Assembly (NCBI GenBank): GCA_022360875.1
Contig: JAKSBZ010000366.1
Span: 1-39,680, forward strand
Source of the DNA: Cytophagales bacterium
Lineage (GTDB): Bacteria > Bacteroidota > Bacteroidia > Cytophagales > Cyclobacteriaceae
DNA: 39,680 nucleotides
Direction of reading: 5' to 3'
Shown piece after piece: positions 27,445-35,821 of the stretch. The position numbers and the translations under genes were made by a program. A model generated the notes under the pieces. The model was not told the origin of the DNA, made no database searches, and saw nothing but the letters and a program-made list of their open reading frames with translations. Within the stretch, counting starts at the first letter, position 1. Every line of letters starts with the position of its first letter.

Positions 27445-30240
27445 ATGAGAAAAGCTATTCTAATTCTTACTCTGCTCTTTTGGACTCTCGGTGAAGCTAT
27501 TTCGCAAACAACGGTTAAGGGGAAGCTGCAGGATGCGCAGTCAGGTGAGGGGATTGTCGGCGTCAATGTGTATTTGGAGGGTACACAAAACGGAACCATC
27601 TCGGACGCTGAGGGCAATTTCAGCTTCATCACCGATGCTCAGGGCGAGTTCTTGCTCGTCGCTTCTTCTGTTGGGTACAAAAGCCTGCGGCGCCAGGTGC
27701 AACTGACCGGCGGTGTTCTGGACCTTGGGGCTCTCCGCGTAGAAGTGGACATGATGAGTCTTGACGCCGTGGTTTTGGTGGGTTCTCGAAACGAAAACCG
27801 CACCGTGCTGGACACTCCGGTTCCTATCGACGTTATCTCGCTTGACGAAGCCCTGCCTTCAATGCCTCAGGTGGACATCAATGAGCTGCTGAACTACGCT
27901 GCTCCGTCGTTCACATCCAACCGCCAAACCATTTCCGACGGCACCGATCATATTGATCCGGCCTCACTCCGCGGGCTCGGACCTGATCAGCTCCTCGTGC
28001 TCGTCAACGGCAAACGGCGCCACACCACCTCCCTGGTAAATGTAAACGGAACCGTCGGCCGGGGCAATGTCGGCACGGATCTGAACAGCATCCCGGCCTC
28101 ATCGATAAAGCGAATAGAGATTCTTCGCGACGGAGCCGCCGCCCAGTACGGGTCGGATGCGATTGCAGGCGTAATCAACATCGTTTTGAAAGACCAGGTG
28201 GACCAGTTCAACGCTTCTCTGAGCTCCGGCATCTACAAAGAGGGCGACGGAGAGCGGATAACCTTCAGCACGAACTACGGATTCAAACTGGGCAAAAGCG
28301 GTTTTTTCAACCTTTCGGGAGAATTCAGCGACAGAGACTACACCAACCGCATGGAAGAATACACGGGAACGATTTTCAGCGAGGAATACCTGAGCGATCC
28401 TACCCTCAACGTGGAAGGAGCAGCTACTCAGGAACAGCTGATGCAAATGCGAGGACTGGACCGCTCAGACTTTAATATGCGGGTGGGCAACTCGGCGGTG
28501 CTCAACACAGCGCTTATGTTCAACGCTTCTCATCCTATTGCCGGCAATGCCGAGCTTTATGCCTTCGGAGGATTGAATTACCGCAACGGCGAAGCGGCGG
28601 GATTCTACCGAAGACCGGCGCAAATGGACCGCGTTGTTTTCGAGATTTATCCCAACGGCTTTCTGCCCGAAATCCATTCCTATATTCTGGACAAATCGAT
28701 CGGGATAGGGCTGAAAGGAAAAATCAACGGATGGAATGTGGATTTCAGCAACACATACGGGAACAACAGCTTCCGCTACCAAATCGAAAACACCAACAAC
28801 GCCTCGATGGGCGCAAGCTCGCCGACCAGCTTCGATGCCGGAGGATTTTCATTTATGCAGAACACAACCAACCTGGACGTCAACCGCTACTTTGACAATT
28901 TTCTTGACGGTTTCAACCTGGCCTTCGGTGCCGAATTCCGCGTGGAGAATTATGAAATTGAAGCGGGCGAAGAAGCCTCATGGAAAAACTATGGCCTTCG
29001 GACAGTGTTCGAAACGGAAACCCTTCCTACCGGAGAAGTCATCATCAAGAACGAAAAAGTTGTGGATGTGCTTGGAAAAGCAGCTGGCGCGCAAGTGTTT
29101 CCTGGTTTCCGGCCTGAAGCAGCACTTGACAAATTCAGAACCAACACAGCCCTTTACCTGGACATGGAGGCGGACCTGACCAAGCAACTGATGGTCGGAG
29201 GAGCCGTTCGGTTCGAAAACTACAGCGACTTCGGAAACACGCTGACCGGAAAGCTGAGCACAAGGCTGAAAGTCACGAAATCCATTGCTGTCCGGGCCGC
29301 GGCGAGCACCGGATTCAGGGCGCCGTCGCTTCACCAAAAATACTTCAACACCGTCGGTACTCAATTTGTCGGAGGCATTCCGTATGAAGTCGGAACATTC
29401 ACCAACGACAGCCGCGCGGCTAAACTGCTGGGCATACCTGAATTGAAGGAAGAAACCTCGTTCAACCTGAGCCTGGGAATGACGGCGGCGATAACTGATT
29501 TCTGGAACCTGACCATCGACGGTTACCGCATAGAGATTGACGACCGCGTAGTGCTGACAGGCCGTTTTTCTGGGGGCAGCGACACGCCGCAAAACCAGGA
29601 AATAGCCCGGCTGCTTCAAAAAGCAGGAGCAGGCAGAGCCCAGTTCTTTTCCAATGCTATCAATACCGAAACCATGGGACTGGACATTATCAACACATTC
29701 AATTTCCGCATCGGCCAAGGCTACCTGAAATCCGTGCTGGCCGCCAACTTCAACGAAACGGAAGTAGGCGACGACATCAACACTTCCGAACTTCTTAAAG
29801 GAAAAGAAAACATCTACTTTGACCGTGAACAACGGGCCGTTTACGAAACCGGAACACCAGCCAGCAAAATAAGCTGGACAAACAATTTCTCCTGGAACCG
29901 CTTCAGCACCATGCTCCGCGTCGTTCGCTTCGGATCGATCGAATACCACTATCCGTCGGCCGATTTCGAATCCAGCAAGGCGCACAATAAGTTCACGGAA
30001 CAAACTGAGACGCGCGACCAGACTTTCGGAGCCAAATTCGTAACCGACCTGTCGCTGAGCTACGAACTAACCGACAACCTAACGGTTACCGCCGGAGCCA
30101 ACAACCTGTTCGATGTATATCCGGATAAACACACGCACCAGTCAAACACCAGCGACGGGCGCTTCATCTACTCCCGACGAATGACCCAGTTCGGATTCAA
30201 CGGCGCATTCTATTTTGCCCGGTTGAACGTAAAATTCTGA
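27445..30240 (+). CDS. TonB-dependent receptor with CarboxypepD_reg-like domain
   Basis: This 931-residue outer-membrane receptor has a signal peptide (about 1-21, ending GEAISQ), an N-terminal carboxypeptidase-regulatory-like domain (about 22-105), a plug with LVNGKRRHTTSLVNVNGT and RIEILRDGAAAQYGSDAIAG (residues about 185-250), and a 22-strand barrel ending with FARLNVKF. The barrel includes the SIAVRAAASTGFRAPSLHQK element typical of siderophore- or vitamin-type receptors. No SusD follows, so it is not a SUS-type importer. The ligand is unknown. It stands alone and is closed by a terminator shared with hisS. Confidence 0.94.
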   Translation: MRKAILILTLLFWTLGEAISQTTVKGKLQDAQSGEGIVGVNVYLEGTQNGTISDAEGNFSFITDAQGEFLLVASSVGYKSLRRQVQLTGGVLDLGALRVEVDMMSLDAVVLVGSRNENRTVLDTPVPIDVISLDEALPSMPQVDINELLNYAAPSFTSNRQTISDGTDHIDPASLRGLGPDQLLVLVNGKRRHTTSLVNVNGTVGRGNVGTDLNSIPASSIKRIEILRDGAAAQYGSDAIAGVINIVLKDQVDQFNASLSSGIYKEGDGERITFSTNYGFKLGKSGFFNLSGEFSDRDYTNRMEEYTGTIFSEEYLSDPTLNVEGAATQEQLMQMRGLDRSDFNMRVGNSAVLNTALMFNASHPIAGNAELYAFGGLNYRNGEAAGFYRRPAQMDRVVFEIYPNGFLPEIHSYILDKSIGIGLKGKINGWNVDFSNTYGNNSFRYQIENTNNASMGASSPTSFDAGGFSFMQNTTNLDVNRYFDNFLDGFNLAFGAEFRVENYEIEAGEEASWKNYGLRTVFETETLPTGEVIIKNEKVVDVLGKAAGAQVFPGFRPEAALDKFRTNTALYLDMEADLTKQLMVGGAVRFENYSDFGNTLTGKLSTRLKVTKSIAVRAAASTGFRAPSLHQKYFNTVGTQFVGGIPYEVGTFTNDSRAAKLLGIPELKEETSFNLSLGMTAAITDFWNLTIDGYRIEIDDRVVLTGRFSGGSDTPQNQEIARLLQKAGAGRAQFFSNAINTETMGLDIINTFNFRIGQGYLKSVLAANFNETEVGDDINTSELLKGKENIYFDREQRAVYETGTPASKISWTNNFSWNRFSTMLRVVRFGSIEYHYPSADFESSKAHNKFTEQTETRDQTFGAKFVTDLSLSYELTDNLTVTAGANNLFDVYPDKHTHQSNTSDGRFIYSRRMTQFGFNGAFYFARLNVKF

Positions 30241-30260
30241 TACAAACTTGTTTAATGGCA

Positions 30261-30296
30261 AAAAAAACGGGCAAACCTCAGCTTGTCCGTTTTTTC
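30261..30296. terminator. Bidirectional terminator between TonB receptor and hisS
   Basis: An A-rich arm ending in CGGGCAAAC pairs imperfectly with GCTTGTCCG followed by a T run (30261-30296). It separates the convergent TonB receptor gene and the hisS operon and could act in both directions. Confidence 0.75.
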
Positions 30297-30315
30297 TTTA
30301 TCTAAAAAATAAAAA

Positions 30316-31581
30316 TTAGATCTCCTTCAGCTCTACCGGCTGGTCTTCCCGCAATATGGCAAAAGAAGTGAAACCCTGGGCCTTGTAACTGTCAATTTGT
30401 TTGGAAACATTTTTCCATTTTTTATCTGTAGTCACCAGTTTTCCCTCCGCTCGGAATTTATTCGCTTCAGTCAGCAAACGGGACATTCCTTCTTTGTTTT
30501 TGTCGCCGATAAGCAAAATCTTCTCAGCCTGTGCCGGCACCTGGAAACCCTGCTCTTCCAGAATAAGCACTATGCGCTCAAACCCGATAGAAAACCCGCA
30601 GGCAGGAACACTTGGCTTGCCTTTCATCAGCTTGCCCACCATCTTATCGTAGCGTCCCCCGCCGGCAATCGACCAGCTGTAATTAGGTGTTTTTATTTCA
30701 AAAATCAACCCCGTGTAATAACCCATTCCGCGAACCAGAGAAAGGTCGAACTCGATGCGAAGATCGCCGGAAGACTGGCTTCGCGCCTCATTCATGACAA
30801 ATATCAAGTCCTCAAGAATTTCTTTCTCCACAAATCCTTTCTGCTCGTTTTCAGCGGCAAATTCTTCAAAACTTTTATTTTCAAAACTTGCCAGCAGATC
30901 AATAAGCTTATCGACATGCTGCTGTTCGTAGCCGGTTTTTAGCAATTCCTCCTGCACGCCCGAAATGCCGATTTTATCCAGCTTGTCGAGGATAATGAAC
31001 ACTTTGGAAGCATCTTGCTCGGCAAAACCGCAATACTGTACAACGGACTGCAGCAGTCTGCGGTCGTTGATCTTCAAAGTAAAGTCGGAAAGCCCGAACT
31101 GATTCAAGGTCGTTGTGGTAGCATTGATCAGCTCCAGCTCGGCCAGCACCGACGACTCGCCGATCATATCTATATCACACTGGGTAAGCTGCCGATAACG
31201 CCCCTTCTGCGGCCGTTCGGCTCTCCACACATTTCCGATCTGAATAAACTTGGATATCTTAGGCAACTTGCCATGATTGTTGGCATAAAAGCGCGACAAT
31301 GGAACCGTCAAGTCAAAACGAAGCCCCAAATCTGCCAAATCCTCAGCAGCCCCATGCTTCAGCTTGTCACCCCGCTTTAAAATTTTAAACATCAGCTTCT
31401 CGTTCTCGCCGCCTTCACCGCTGCTGAGCAAATTAATGTTTTCTATGCAAGGAGTCTCAATTTCCCTGAAGCCAAACTTGGCATAAGTCTGCAGGATTGT
31501 ATTGTAGACGTACTTTCTAAGCTCGACCTGTTCTGCCGTAAACTCTCTCATGCCCTTTGGGGGCGTCGTTAAAATACCCAT
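30316..31581 (-). CDS. hisS: Histidyl-tRNA synthetase
   Basis: This 421-residue class II aminoacyl-tRNA synthetase charges tRNA-His. It has motif 2 with the His-specific GNVWRAERPQKGRYRQ, the HisA region LVRGMGYYTGLIFEI, the AGGRYDKMVG motif and motif 3 GFSIGFERIVLIL, followed by the C-terminal anticodon-binding domain (from EKILLIGDKNKEGM). The start ATG at 31581 lies seven bases past the stop of the CmoA-like gene, so hisS is the last gene of the leftward cluster that begins at 37511 or is coupled to its end. It is an essential gene attached to an unusual accessory cluster. Confidence 0.95.
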   Translation of the reverse strand: MGILTTPPKGMREFTAEQVELRKYVYNTILQTYAKFGFREIETPCIENINLLSSGEGGENEKLMFKILKRGDKLKHGAAEDLADLGLRFDLTVPLSRFYANNHGKLPKISKFIQIGNVWRAERPQKGRYRQLTQCDIDMIGESSVLAELELINATTTTLNQFGLSDFTLKINDRRLLQSVVQYCGFAEQDASKVFIILDKLDKIGISGVQEELLKTGYEQQHVDKLIDLLASFENKSFEEFAAENEQKGFVEKEILEDLIFVMNEARSQSSGDLRIEFDLSLVRGMGYYTGLIFEIKTPNYSWSIAGGGRYDKMVGKLMKGKPSVPACGFSIGFERIVLILEEQGFQVPAQAEKILLIGDKNKEGMSRLLTEANKFRAEGKLVTTDKKWKNVSKQIDSYKAQGFTSFAILREDQPVELKEI

Positions 31582-31588
31582 GTATTCG

Positions 31589-32308
31589 TTATTTTTTTAT
31601 AGCCAAAAGGCACATAAAATTATACCATCTGAAAAAACACTCAAAAATACTAAAACCTGCATTACTTACCAACTCACAGTTTTCTTCGTAACTATAGGGT
31701 ATCAGCACATTTTCCAGCGCTTTTCGCTTTTCGGCTATTTCAGTCTGAGAGTATCCGTTGGCTTCCTTAAAATGATAATAATTTTTAATAAAAATTTGAT
31801 TGAGCGATGAATCCGGACAAATGACTTTCTCAAACAGCAGCAATGCCCCGCCGGGATTCAGCGCCTCATATATTTTTTCAAGCATCCGCACTCTTTTCGC
31901 TGGTCTTAGAAACTGCAAAGTCAGGCTGACAATCACAACACTGGCGTTTTCAAACTCAACCTCCGTCATATCAGCGCAGCGGAACGACACGTTCCGGGCA
32001 TTTCGCTCGCTGAGACGGCTATGAGCTTTCTTAACCATGCTTTCAGAATTGTCGATGCCCACAATACGCACTTCGGGATTCTGAAGATGATCCGAAAGCC
32101 TGAAGCAAGTGCTTCCCAGCGACGATCCCAAATCGTAAATATTCGTGCCCGGCTTCGCATAAAGGGCGGCCAGCTCGCAGAGCTGCTTTTGCACTTGCTG
32201 GTAAAAAGGAACGCTCCGGTCCAGCATATCATCGAAGACATCGGCTACCGACTGGTTGAATTCAAAATTGGCCGGAGTTTGGACTTTTTGAAATATCGTG
32301 TCTTTCAT
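31589..32308 (-). CDS. cmoA: CmoA-like carboxy-S-adenosyl-L-methionine synthase
   Basis: This 239-residue SAM-binding protein aligns by eye along its length with E. coli CmoA, which converts SAM and prephenate to carboxy-SAM. Shared features: VADVFDDMLDRSVPFY, the SAM loop YDLGSSLGS (58-66), IDNSESMVKKA, LQFLRPAKR, GLNPGGAL-like ALNPGGALLL, and HFKEANGYSQTEIAEKR followed by LENV. The Arg of that last motif (Arg195) aligns with E. coli Arg199, which I recall contacting the carboxylate of carboxy-SAM. CmoB, its usual partner for tRNA uridine modification, is not in the window. It is seven bases before hisS and follows a carbamoyltransferase gene, so carboxy-SAM may be used by another enzyme here. 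Confidence 0.85.
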   Translation of the reverse strand: MKDTIFQKVQTPANFEFNQSVADVFDDMLDRSVPFYQQVQKQLCELAALYAKPGTNIYDLGSSLGSTCFRLSDHLQNPEVRIVGIDNSESMVKKAHSRLSERNARNVSFRCADMTEVEFENASVVIVSLTLQFLRPAKRVRMLEKIYEALNPGGALLLFEKVICPDSSLNQIFIKNYYHFKEANGYSQTEIAEKRKALENVLIPYSYEENCELVSNAGFSIFECFFRWYNFMCLLAIKK

Positions 32309-32367
32309 TTTTAATGAATTTTCAATGGCCAGATGGAATATCTGAGATAAATGAGCCTATCGCATGT

Positions 32368-32412
32368 GTTAAGGCCTATTACCGTGTATATTATTGATAT
32401 TGCTTCTGTTTG
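32368..32412. repeat. Imperfect direct repeat, copy A (at the end of the carbamoyltransferase gene)
   Basis: On the minus strand this copy contains CAAACAGAAGCAATAT and then, after a spacer, AATAGGCCTTAAC. It covers the last seven codons and stop of the carbamoyltransferase gene and 23 bases beyond. Copy B (34215-34250) has the same two blocks in the same order with a spacer about nine bases shorter. The shared blocks match at 14 of 16 and 12 of 13 bases. Confidence 0.6.
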
Positions 32413-34154
32413 TTTATTCCTTTAGTATTTGCTTCAACTTTATCAGAAAAGCGAATCAGCACATCGTTGCAGACCAGTGCATCGAGATTCATCGATGCCG
32501 CCGCACGCACAGCATCTTCGGGCGTTTCCACAATCGGTTCGCCCGCCTTGTTGAAGGAAGTGTTGATGACCAGCGGAATCCCCGTAAGCTCGTAAAAAGC
32601 AGTCAGCAGCCTGTGGTACTTGGGATTCTGAAACGAGCTGACACACTGAACGCGGGAAGAGTTGTCAACATGCACCACGCCTTCAATTTTTTTCCGGCGA
32701 TTTTCTTTCGCCTGCACCACGCCCAGCATAAGCGGATCAAGCAGGGATTCCTCAGTGTTGAAATACTCTTTCGCGCGGTCGCTTAGAACAGAAGGCGCGA
32801 GCGGGCGGAAAAGCTCGCGTCTCTTCAGCGTGTTGACGCGGTCGCGCAGCTGTGCCGAATGCGGACTGGCAAGCATGCTTCGGTTGCCCAATGCCCGGGC
32901 CCCGTATTCGCTGCGGCCCTGAAACCACCCCAGAACTTTATTCTCGCTAAGCAAACGGGCGGCTGTTTCGCAAATGTCCTTTTCAAGTGAAAACCGGATT
33001 CCCAAACCGGTTAAGGCTTCGCAGCACGACAAAATCTCCTCGTTGGTGTAATCCGTTCCCAAATATACATAATCCGAAGAGCCCCGCTTTGGAAGCTGAG
33101 GACGGTGGGCGACGCCTTCCAGATAATGGCTTCCCCAAATAGCGTTGCCCAAAGCCTGGCCTTGATCGCTCGGGAACGGCGGCACAAACACGGACTGTCC
33201 GGTCTTCTGCTCAATGTAAGTGTTCATTACGCCGTTGAGGCCCACGCCGCCTGCGATGCAGACATTTTTCACTCCGGTCTTCTCAAGCAGGTGACCAACC
33301 TTTCGTAAACTCCATTTATTCAGCTGGCCCTGCACATACTGCGCAAGATCTTTTCCTGCCTGTTCCAGATACCTGTCCGGCGCCTGTGACAGGCTGAATT
33401 CCATTTTGTTGTTTTTCAAAAAATTCTCCATGTCCGGAACCGTGCTCCAGGTGTCTCTGAGCGTTGACTGCAAACTGCCCTCAGCATCCATTGCCCAAAG
33501 ATCCACGCTCCTCCAGCTTTCCGGAAAACGTCCATAAGAGCTGAGCCCCATTGTTTTTCCCGCGTTGTGATAATTCCCGAATCCAATATAGCGCGTGAAT
33601 TTGTTGTAGACTTTCCCGAATCCCGCATTGCCCGGCGTCTCGAAATCCCTGCCTATGAGCACAATCTCATTTCCACGGGCCCAGTAGTAGCTGTTGCGCT
33701 CGCAATAATTGGAATGGGTTCCCTTCTGCTCAGCGTCTTTCGAGAAAAGAAGACTTCCCTCATTGTCAGCAATCATTATCAGCGACTCTTCGAAAGGCGA
33801 TAGAAAATAGGCCGCATAAGCATGCGAAAGGTGATGGGAAGGAATAACCACCAATTTCTCAGGAATTTTCTCCAGCCCCAGATCTTTGAGATGATGAGCC
33901 AGAATGTCTTTCCGGGGAATAAGCGGATGGCCGTAAAAACTGATAACAAAAAAGTCAACATCCTTCACACCGATTTCCAAATAATCATACATCATCCGAA
34001 GCGAGTGCGCATATCCCCCGTCATACTTTTTTCTTGACGCCCTGTCTTCAGCCATAGCAAACTCGATTTTTCCGTCACAGACACAGGCAACAGAACCACC
34101 GGAAATGGGCTTCATTAAGCTGTCGAGCCCGGAATTCAATCCTACTATTCTCAT
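32391..34154 (-). CDS. NodU/CmcH/TobZ-family carbamoyltransferase
   Basis: This 587-residue enzyme should use carbamoyl phosphate and ATP to put a carbamoyl group on a hydroxyl of a small molecule, as TobZ and NodU do. The N-terminal Kae1-like domain has the metal-binding HHLSHAYAAYF (His107-His111 region) and ADNEGS; later motifs are AGGVGLNGVMN, PPFPSDQGQALGNAIWG, WFQGRSEYGARALGNRSML, REIFRPLAPSVL-like RELFRPLAPSVL and the C-terminal VINTSFNKAGEPIVETPEDA. The usual HD-x-S-A near residue 12 is replaced by ISGGSV. Such enzymes are almost always in biosynthetic clusters. It is 82 bases upstream of the CmoA-like gene and is flanked by two imperfect direct repeats. Confidence 0.92.
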   Translation of the reverse strand: MRIVGLNSGLDSLMKPISGGSVACVCDGKIEFAMAEDRASRKKYDGGYAHSLRMMYDYLEIGVKDVDFFVISFYGHPLIPRKDILAHHLKDLGLEKIPEKLVVIPSHHLSHAYAAYFLSPFEESLIMIADNEGSLLFSKDAEQKGTHSNYCERNSYYWARGNEIVLIGRDFETPGNAGFGKVYNKFTRYIGFGNYHNAGKTMGLSSYGRFPESWRSVDLWAMDAEGSLQSTLRDTWSTVPDMENFLKNNKMEFSLSQAPDRYLEQAGKDLAQYVQGQLNKWSLRKVGHLLEKTGVKNVCIAGGVGLNGVMNTYIEQKTGQSVFVPPFPSDQGQALGNAIWGSHYLEGVAHRPQLPKRGSSDYVYLGTDYTNEEILSCCEALTGLGIRFSLEKDICETAARLLSENKVLGWFQGRSEYGARALGNRSMLASPHSAQLRDRVNTLKRRELFRPLAPSVLSDRAKEYFNTEESLLDPLMLGVVQAKENRRKKIEGVVHVDNSSRVQCVSSFQNPKYHRLLTAFYELTGIPLVINTSFNKAGEPIVETPEDAVRAAASMNLDALVCNDVLIRFSDKVEANTKGINKQKQYQ

Positions 34155-34214
34155 TTGTTAAAATATTTTTTGCGGCCGGACAATGTGCTTTCTCTAATCA
34201 CTGCTCACACAAAC

Positions 34215-34250
34215 GTTAAGGCCTGTTATAAAAGACATTGCTTCAGTTTG
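34215..34250. repeat. Imperfect direct repeat, copy B (upstream of the carbamoyltransferase gene)
   Basis: On the minus strand this copy contains CAAACTGAAGCAATGT and AACAGGCCTTAAC separated by seven bases. It lies 60 bases upstream of the carbamoyltransferase start and mirrors copy A at the gene's end, so the two frame the gene almost exactly. Confidence 0.6.
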
Positions 34251-34347
34251 AGTTATCTCTCCCGAATGCTAAAACCGGAAAACGGGATTTATCAATAGTA
34301 AACACTCCGTCTTTTTATTTATTTTCAGTTATGTTTTTCAGCCAACG

Positions 34348-34376
34348 ATTTAGCTGACTAATAACATAAGCTAAAT
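34348..34376. repeat. Inverted repeat with 8-base arms
   Basis: ATTTAGCT (34348-34355) and AGCTAAAT (34369-34376) pair perfectly across a 13-base loop. There is no T run, so it is not a typical terminator. It could be an operator or a structured leader for the carbamoyltransferase transcript. Confidence 0.4.
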
Positions 34377-34497
34377 TGCCGGCAGCACTTGTTTACAGCG
34401 TTTTAACCCCATTTCCTCAATAATTTTTTCTCCGTTGAAAAACTAAAGACAACACCGCCAAGCTTTATTAAAATCATATCTGTTTTTCTTTAATCGC

Positions 34498-35280
34498 TCA
34501 ATCCGGTTTCCGGCAGTCAAGAATCCAGAAATACGGAATACGAATGCTCTGAGTATAGAGCACAGGAAATTCGCTGGCGTGTTTTTCCTGAGGCGCGGGC
34601 TCATGCATTTTCTGAACACAAAAACCGCTGTCGACCACACAATTATAGTAAGTTGACATAGTTCGGTGCTGGCTGACCACCCGCCTGATAATTACATTGC
34701 CGTCTACATCCTCCCGGCTGCGGCTGACTTCTCCCTCGCTCAGATAATCGTCGAGGCGATAATAGCAGTATTCCCACTGGTCCTCCTTCTTTTCCTTGAC
34801 CCACTGGCCCAGATTTTTAATCGGATGGGGTATAGAAAGAATCAGCCGGCCTCCAGGACGAAGAATGCGGTAAAAGATATCCATAACCTTAGGGATATCC
34901 TTCAAATGGTCAAAAACATTCACACAAAGCGCAGCGTCCAGCTGCCGCAAGTTTTCCACCTGATCAGACGAATCAAGCACTTCCAGTCCGCCGCCTTTTT
35001 CCCGGTTAATCCGCTCCAGCTCTTTTCTCATGGGCGCCATCGGCTCATAAGCAAACACTCTATTGTCCGGCCGTTTGACAAGGTGCGAAAGCGTTCCCAA
35101 GCCCGCGCCATAATCCAAAACGGTCCGAGGCAAAGGAGAGATTTCCGACACTGCATTCACTATCAATTCGTCAATAAGCAAAGCCGGAAACGAAAGCCTG
35201 TCCCGCTCGGCCACATAGTTTTCGGCTATCGCCTGCCATTGGTCCTCCTTCGGTGTGACTTTGTTTGTTGTTTTTATCAT
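34498..35280 (-). CDS. Class I SAM-dependent methyltransferase
   Basis: This 260-residue protein has the Rossmann methyltransferase motifs: VLDYGAGLGTL (54-64), the acidic Glu79 at the end of strand 2 (FAYEP), a strand 4 region ALCVNVFDHLKD, and LRPGGRLILSIPHP (140-153). The C-terminal part (about 160-260) has a charged WVKEKKEDQWEYCYYRLDDY stretch, probably a substrate cap. It resembles small-molecule (O- or N-) methyltransferases rather than rRNA types. It lies 28 bases downstream of the first deaminase-like copy. Because a CmoA-like enzyme is in the same cluster, it could accept carboxy-SAM instead of SAM; this is conjecture. Confidence 0.88.
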   Translation of the reverse strand: MIKTTNKVTPKEDQWQAIAENYVAERDRLSFPALLIDELIVNAVSEISPLPRTVLDYGAGLGTLSHLVKRPDNRVFAYEPMAPMRKELERINREKGGGLEVLDSSDQVENLRQLDAALCVNVFDHLKDIPKVMDIFYRILRPGGRLILSIPHPIKNLGQWVKEKKEDQWEYCYYRLDDYLSEGEVSRSREDVDGNVIIRRVVSQHRTMSTYYNCVVDSGFCVQKMHEPAPQEKHASEFPVLYTQSIRIPYFWILDCRKPD

Positions 35281-35308
35281 AGCTGTAGAGAATTTTGCTT
35301 TCAGATTT

Positions 35309-35821
35309 TTAGCTGAAATAGTTTTTAGAAGCTATCGGGCCCTTCGAATTCTGATACTTCCCTTCGTAAAGCGTAATGTCGCCAAGCGGTTTCCAGAAAG
35401 AAACCTGGCCCAGGCGCATGCCTGGATACACCCGGATATTCAGCGTGGGATGCAGCTGAAAGGTCAAATTGCCGTGCGAACCGATGTCAATCAAGTCAGA
35501 AGTAATGTGTATAAAAAGTCCCAGCCTCGCAATGCCCGACTTGCAGTGCAGCATCGGGACAAAATAATCGCTCCCTACAATTTCTTCCGAAGCGCCTAAA
35601 TAAAACGCGCCCTTCTGAAGCACGGTGCCTTCCTCGGGAATGGGAACAAGCTCATAAGGATTGGGCTGAAGAGAATCGAGATGCTCTCCGGTGTAGACGA
35701 GCAAGGTTTTGCCAAGCCGCAGATCATAGCTGTTCGGATTGAGCTGTTCGGAACGGAAAGGGGAAATATTGATTCTGCCCTGCTCTACGTTTGCGCTGAT
35801 TTCGCTTCCGGTTAATATCAT
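35309..35821 (-). CDS. dCTP deaminase-like protein, copy 1 (catalytic Glu replaced by Gln)
   Basis: The 170-residue protein starts at the ATG at 35821 (MILTGSEISANVEQGRINIS); the longer frame to 36103 is a shadow of the neighbouring gene. It aligns by eye with Dcd/dUTPase trimers: NPNSYDLRLG, CKSGIARLG (Arg99 = E. coli Arg115), ITSDLIDIGSHG (Asp112 = Asp128), VYPGMRLGQVSFW and the tail KYQNSKGPIAS. At the position of the catalytic Glu138 it has Gln122 (LTFQLHP). That change should abolish classical deamination, so this copy may be a structural or regulatory subunit or act as a pyrophosphatase or binding protein. It overlaps copy 2 by four bases (ATGA). Confidence 0.85.
   Translation of the reverse strand: MILTGSEISANVEQGRINISPFRSEQLNPNSYDLRLGKTLLVYTGEHLDSLQPNPYELVPIPEEGTVLQKGAFYLGASEEIVGSDYFVPMLHCKSGIARLGLFIHITSDLIDIGSHGNLTFQLHPTLNIRVYPGMRLGQVSFWKPLGDITLYEGKYQNSKGPIASKNYFS

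Larger units (their letters stand above)
34155..34497. other. Intergenic gap inside the cluster, between methyltransferase and carbamoyltransferase genes
   Basis: This 343-base gap is the only large break in the leftward cluster. It holds direct-repeat copy B (34215-34250) and an inverted repeat (34348-34376). It may contain a second promoter for the carbamoyltransferase, CmoA-like gene and hisS. No ORF is credible here and no TAnnTTTG element was found. Confidence 0.5.

Noticed and set aside
28978-30003. 341-residue minus-strand frame inside the TonB receptor
   Set aside because: It is fully antisense to the barrel of a good TonB receptor, is rich in Arg, Cys and His as shadow frames are, and matches no family.
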